Of a stretch of 64,000 bases of DNA, positions 53,401 to 59,400 are shown one piece after another (position 1 is the first letter of the stretch; every line of letters starts with the position of its first letter). The stretch covers positions 42,882,194 to 42,946,193 of the forward strand of contig CP136069.1 in assembly GCA_032622095.1 (NCBI GenBank), given 5' to 3'. Both the position numbers and the translations under genes were made by a program. The DNA is from Siphonodentalium dalli (Eukaryota; Mollusca; Scaphopoda; Gadilida; Siphonodentaliidae). The notes below the pieces were generated by a model, which was not told where the DNA came from, did no database searches, and saw only the letters and a program-made list of their open reading frames with translations.

Positions 53401-56400
53401 AGATTGTTGCTTGGTGCATGGGGCTGTGGGTTACATTGCGTTACCGAACTTACATGGTGCATGTGGGGACATGGGGACAACTTGGAAATAATATTAGTTG
53501 GAAATTTCACACCAACAATGGTTTGAAATTGTTCTTGTAGTCTGATTTTTCAACCATTAATTTATGTGGAATTAGTGGTATTAGACCAACATTTACATTT
53601 TTCCTACTTTGGTCAAATTATTGGTTTGGAATTTCTTCTAGGCCCCTCCCTCCCCTGTGTCCAGTCAAAATTCAAGGTATGTGAGGTACCATATGGGAAA
53701 TTCAAAGACGATGGGGGTGTGCAAATTCAATTATGTGATCTTGGGTCTTTGGCCCGATTCAAGAGGGGGTGCAGTTGGAAATCCATGGACATCCTCCGTC
53801 AGCGGGAACCCTCAAAGGATATATGTCCCCACACATATCCATATAATAGCTCAGCGATTATGTCAAACAATCCAAAATGGAATTACGAAGTCAATTGTTG
53901 AAACAGGCGATAAAATTGATGGAGCATAACTCGAGTGCGTGAACGGTTACCAGCGTGTCCCTTATAGAGATTAGTTAACGGATACCGATGGCCACCAATC
54001 AAGGTGAACACATATCACCAACAGTTACTGGCGATACAATATCAGCGCGCTGCCTTCGTCGGATATTATTTATTTGATTGGTCAAGTAAGTCACATGGGG
54101 CATACCTGATATATTCTTGCCCACCATGTGTACGCGCCCTAAGTTCAAGAAATGAATTGTGAAACAAATTGAGAGAAAAGTTTTACAACCTAACAATTTT
54201 AATTGTTCAGTAAATGAGCAAAAACAAATGGTTTTTAGACATCATGCAAAATGTGAATATTGTCTTTTAATTCTTTTGTTTAACCCTTCAATGCCTGGAG
54301 CTTCCTGAAATTGTGCGCAAACCCAATACCAAAGCATTCTCTTATATAAACTAGTCTCCTATTGGGAGCCTAACATATATACGACAATACATTGGCCTGT
54401 GGGAGACTCGCATATTTAAGATAATGCACTGGCACATGATCATTAAGGGTGCACCAACATGAAAGGGTTAAAATACACATACGGATCCCGCAGTGCAACA
54501 CATCCTTACATAAATGCACGTATATGAATCGTGTGCATCTTAGATGCATGCAAATAATGTGTATTATAGTCTGTTTACATGTATGGGCAATATGCTGAAA
54601 TCCCATTTTAACATCGATTAACCTGTTTAATAATATCATACATGGTGGGGTCGTTGACATTATGACCTTTTTTCAGTGGAAAAATATAACAGGAATATCA
54701 CGAGAACATAAATATGATTCTATCCAAAGTCTATTATCACACACAATATTGGAACGTCATACACTATTTTCATCTATTAAAGGCACGGGCGGCGTTCGTT
54801 GCAGAAATATTCGTATTTGTTCAAATCGCCATCATCAGAAGGAATATTAAAATATATATAGTTTTGTTCATATCCTAAATATAATCAGCGCGTAAATAGT
54901 ATATTGTCATCAAGACGTACGATGATGTACGTAAACAAGTACCTGGTCGTGGTACAGACGTTGTGCTTCTGTTTACATAACACAGCGGAATACTATTGGT
55001 TATCACACACAAATGATAGAAACGCTCTTTATTATTGCCATATCAGGAAAACAGTAACAAATAACGCCCTTTATGTTTACCATATCCGGATCTAAACAAA
55101 AGCCAGGAAACGTAACGTTTTTTTGCTTTTATTTAAATATAAAAATGGAAAAAATTGACAATAACATACTGTTTATGCCATATTTCTGATTGGTATAAGA
55201 ACAAAGTATGTCTTATTTTACGAATATTTCTGTTTATAGCGGTTTTTGACGGATATCTATATTTTACGAATGTCTATATTTTACGAATATTTCCGTTTAT
55301 GGCGGTTTTTTACGGAGGTGAATATTTTAACAGCATACTCACCGCCAACGCCGCCCGTATCTTTAAGGTTCACTGATTCCCAGGCACTAATATTTTAATT
55401 TCCATTATGAATGGCTGCGGACACACGTACCACATTAGCTATGGCATAGTAGGTGCGACAATTTATTATGGTGGAGTTTGGTGACAATTGGTCGTCACAA
55501 TTAATATGCCATAGCTAGCATATTCGCACAATGTGTCTTTCAAAGTTCGTTATGATCAGCCTTTTTCTTGATTTAGCCCTTGTGTATATTGTTCGCTTTG
55601 TTTATTCCAGATACTTTATCTCAGCTGCATTTCCCCCAACAGATCCGACACAGCTTCATCGGCCCACATGATATTAGCGGAATTATGCATAGAACTAAAC
55701 GTCGCAAAAAAAGCCCAATTGGGGAACTGTCTTAATACGCATGAAATTAATATAGGTAAACATGCAGTGAGATTATATCAATAACATACTACATGCGTGA
55801 TATGTGAGTGAATGAGGGATTGCCACGGTCAAACACAATTCTGGACGATCGATCGTGCAATTATATATAGAGAATACAATGTAGCAAAACGTAATGAGCA
55901 GAGATCAACCTTGGTGAAACGCAATGGGTTAATTGGTCCAGTCAACTCATTGTGCGGAAACTGGGCGAGCAACATGGCTTGCTATGGTACAGAATTATGA
56001 CGACCAATTGTTTCCAAACTCCACCATAATAAATTGCCACACCTACTATATATGCCATTGCTACTGTGGTGCGTGTGTCCGCAGCCAATAATGGCCAATT
56101 GCTAGTGCGCTGAAGATGATCCATACTGCAAGGCATGACAATTAGGTCCGTTGTCGGTACTGATGTATAGCAGCCAAGGAGTTAAAAGTACCAGTACAAT
56201 TTATAAGCAAAGTACAGGTATGACCATATGACCGTGAGTTGCCCAGTGATCAAGGCAGCCATCATAAATTCACAAAATAATACACGATTGTATTTCAAGT
56301 ATATAAATGATTCATAATGATATGGTCGTGTAAGTTTTTATATCGGGTACTTTGTTCTATTTATTTTGCTAATTTTAGGCAACAGCAATTTATAGTCTGG

Positions 56401-59400
56401 TTTACGAACGCCTCCTACTAGTACAACTTTTCCTCAATATTGTAAAAAACAAGATTTTGTTTATATGATTGGTTATGTTCACACTGATTAAAATATGAAG
56501 CATGTGGTCATAAGTATGAAGAAAATATTTGATGGCAGAGTCTATATTTCGCTTTCTCCTTCTTTTCCATTATTTATACAGTTTTATGGGAAGAATTTCT
56601 GAATTTATTTTTATAATTTGAGTACATTTATCTTTTTAAAAATCTTGTTAAATTCATGGACATATCTGCTATTTCTCAATTGTGGTGGTGATGCATAATT
56701 TTATTTTTATTTTTATTCCGTCCCGAATCGACTTTTTTTCAACCCAACTTGAATGGTCGTACACCCCTGGTTATTTTATTGTTGTGGCCTCAGTATCATT
56801 AGCTGATATATGATAGGTAGTCACACACACCTGACTCATGCTATCATGTACTCTAGTCTATATATAGACTAGAGTACATGATAGCATGAGTCAGGTGTGT
56901 GTGACTACCTAAACAATCGGGCATATATAAAATGTCACCCATATTTGCCCTATATCTCCTTACTCAAATACACGCTATCACATCTTTACTCTGTGATCAA
57001 AGCATGGTAATTTACTGTCTGTAAATATGCGATGGCATCTGCTAATATAAGTGGTAATTTACTGTCTGTACATAGGCGATTTCATCTGTTAAATCATCTG
57101 TAATAAGTCGACCACTCGACAGTAGAAGTAGTATAATTTATTGTTTACATAAACAGGTCAGATAGTCAAAGTCCATCTCTATGCACTTACAACCCTATTT
57201 ACACCAAACCTGTAACAAGTACTGGCTGAAGTGAACATTCATATTGCACGTGCTCCCCTCCAAAGAAATGCTCACTATAGCCCTTATAATGTACACACAT
57301 GTCAGTAAGTCCATTCCTGAGGATAAGCACAGTCTATGCCCCCCCCCCCCAAACAAATTTAGTATATATCTTTAAACATAATAAAACACAAAACATATTA
57401 TTTTCATTAATTAAATAATATACACCATGATTCATAATAAACACGAAACGGCATGTGGGGGTCCTCAAAGGTAAGTCCTGTCCCAAGTGTTGGTTTCAAA
57501 GGATTCACGGGCCCCCGGGCTTACTGGGGGTGTATACAGTATACCAGTGGGATAACATTATTTGAGGAAAGGGAAGATGTGTCGATGTCACTGATATTTA
57601 ATATTACAAACAGTATTTATAATTGTATTGTGCATTTCGGCATGTAATAGTTTATCCACCAATCCAATAGGCATTTAACCCTTTCATGACGGGAGCTACG
57701 TTGGTGCAGCATTAAAGACCATGTGCCAGTGCATTTTCTTATATATGCTAGTCTCGATCAAGATCAAGGTAAATATTGTTAGGCCAATGCATTCTCATAT
57801 ATATGCGAGGCGACCAATGGTCGACGCGCATATATAAGAGAATGCATTGGTACAGGGTTTTCGCAAAACATTCAGGAAGCTCCAGTCATGAAATGGTTAA
57901 AAGAGCATCACTAGGGCGTGGCAGAATAAGCCAGTGGTAATTTAAACAAAGGGCCATAACTCTGGTGAAAACTGGCGGGCGGAACCCAAATTCGAACTCG
58001 ACCTGTATTTTGGGTTAGTAAACTCATGCACCAAATTTCATTCTATTCAGTTCAGACTTTAATAAACGTTATCATCCATATATTTCATGACCTGTATTTT
58101 GTGGCTAGTCAACTCACATAAAATTTCATTCCATTCAGTTGAGACTATCGAAAGCTATCATCCGGAAACCAAAAGCGAACGGACGGATGGACAGACCATG
58201 AAATAACATAATACGTCCTGTGTTTTTTAAATCGGGCATATATAGAATGTCACCCAATAATCCTTCACACAAATACATACATTTTGAGGATGCTGTTTAA
58301 GCAACCATGTAGATAGATCCCATGAAAGTTATCTAAAACAAGAGATTGCACCGGTGGTGCTGGCATACACCCATGGTGGCAAATTCAAACGGACAAAGTA
58401 TGGGTGAGATACAAGTATCTGCATGGACAGGAAAAATACCTCAACATTTTCTTAGAAACAAAGATAAAAAACTGTAGAATGGAAAATATGAACAAAACGA
58501 TTGAACACTCAACTGATTGCCGTCATAATAGTGAACATCTATACCAAATTTCATTGATATCTGTCTACTGGTGGTGGAGATACGGACAAAAAAACAAGAC
58601 TTCCAAATCTACAATGATGAATAACTCTAGAACGGAAAACTGGGAAAAAAAATTGAACACTCAATAAACGATTGAACACTCAATTGATTGCCCTCATAGT
58701 AGTGAATATCCATACCAAATTGCATTGAGATTCGTCAATTGGTGGTGAAGATATCTGCTCGGACAGAAAAAAACAACATTTCCAGATAAACAAAGATGAA
58801 TAACTCTAGAACGGAAAAGCCTGAAAAAAAATGATTGATCACTCTGTTGAATTCCCTCATAGTCGTGAACGCCCAAATCAAATTCATTATGATTTGACAA
58901 ACGGTGGTGGAGATATCTGTTCGGCCGGACAAAACAACCAACATTTTCAGATAAACAAAAAAGAATAACTCTAATACGGAAAAAAACGATTGAACCTTCC
59001 GTTGAATTCCCTCATAGTAGTGAACATCCATAACAAATTCCATTCATTCATTTTTAACAATAAAAAATAATATAAAATATGTAAGGCCAATGCATTCTCT
59101 TATATATGTGAGGCTACCTACTAGTATGGTCGACTTGCGTTGGCATAAGGTTTTCGCAAAAAAATCAGGAAGCTCTTGTCATGACAGGATTAATATGTAC
59201 TTCATCTTTTGAAAGTCCAGCCATCAAAATGGCCTATTCGTAAAGTTACATTCTTTATAGAGTTATTACCCTTTGGCAATGTTAGGATTTTAGCTTTTCA
59301 AAGAGCCTATGGCATGCCTCAACGGCTGGCGTGGCATGTCACATACCCTATAACACTGAGAACATTTAACTAATAGTTTTGTTATACTACAGAGTAACAT

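Noticed and set aside
53332-53929. Plus-strand frames of 64-111 codons that recur at 60145-60661
   Set aside because: They recur because the Harbinger-like element is present twice; small indels between copies break the frames differently, so there is no protein-level conservation.
55395-56110. hAT assignment from a CAGGCACTA-like end
   Set aside because: The eight bases outside the two ends do not match, so the required target duplication is absent.
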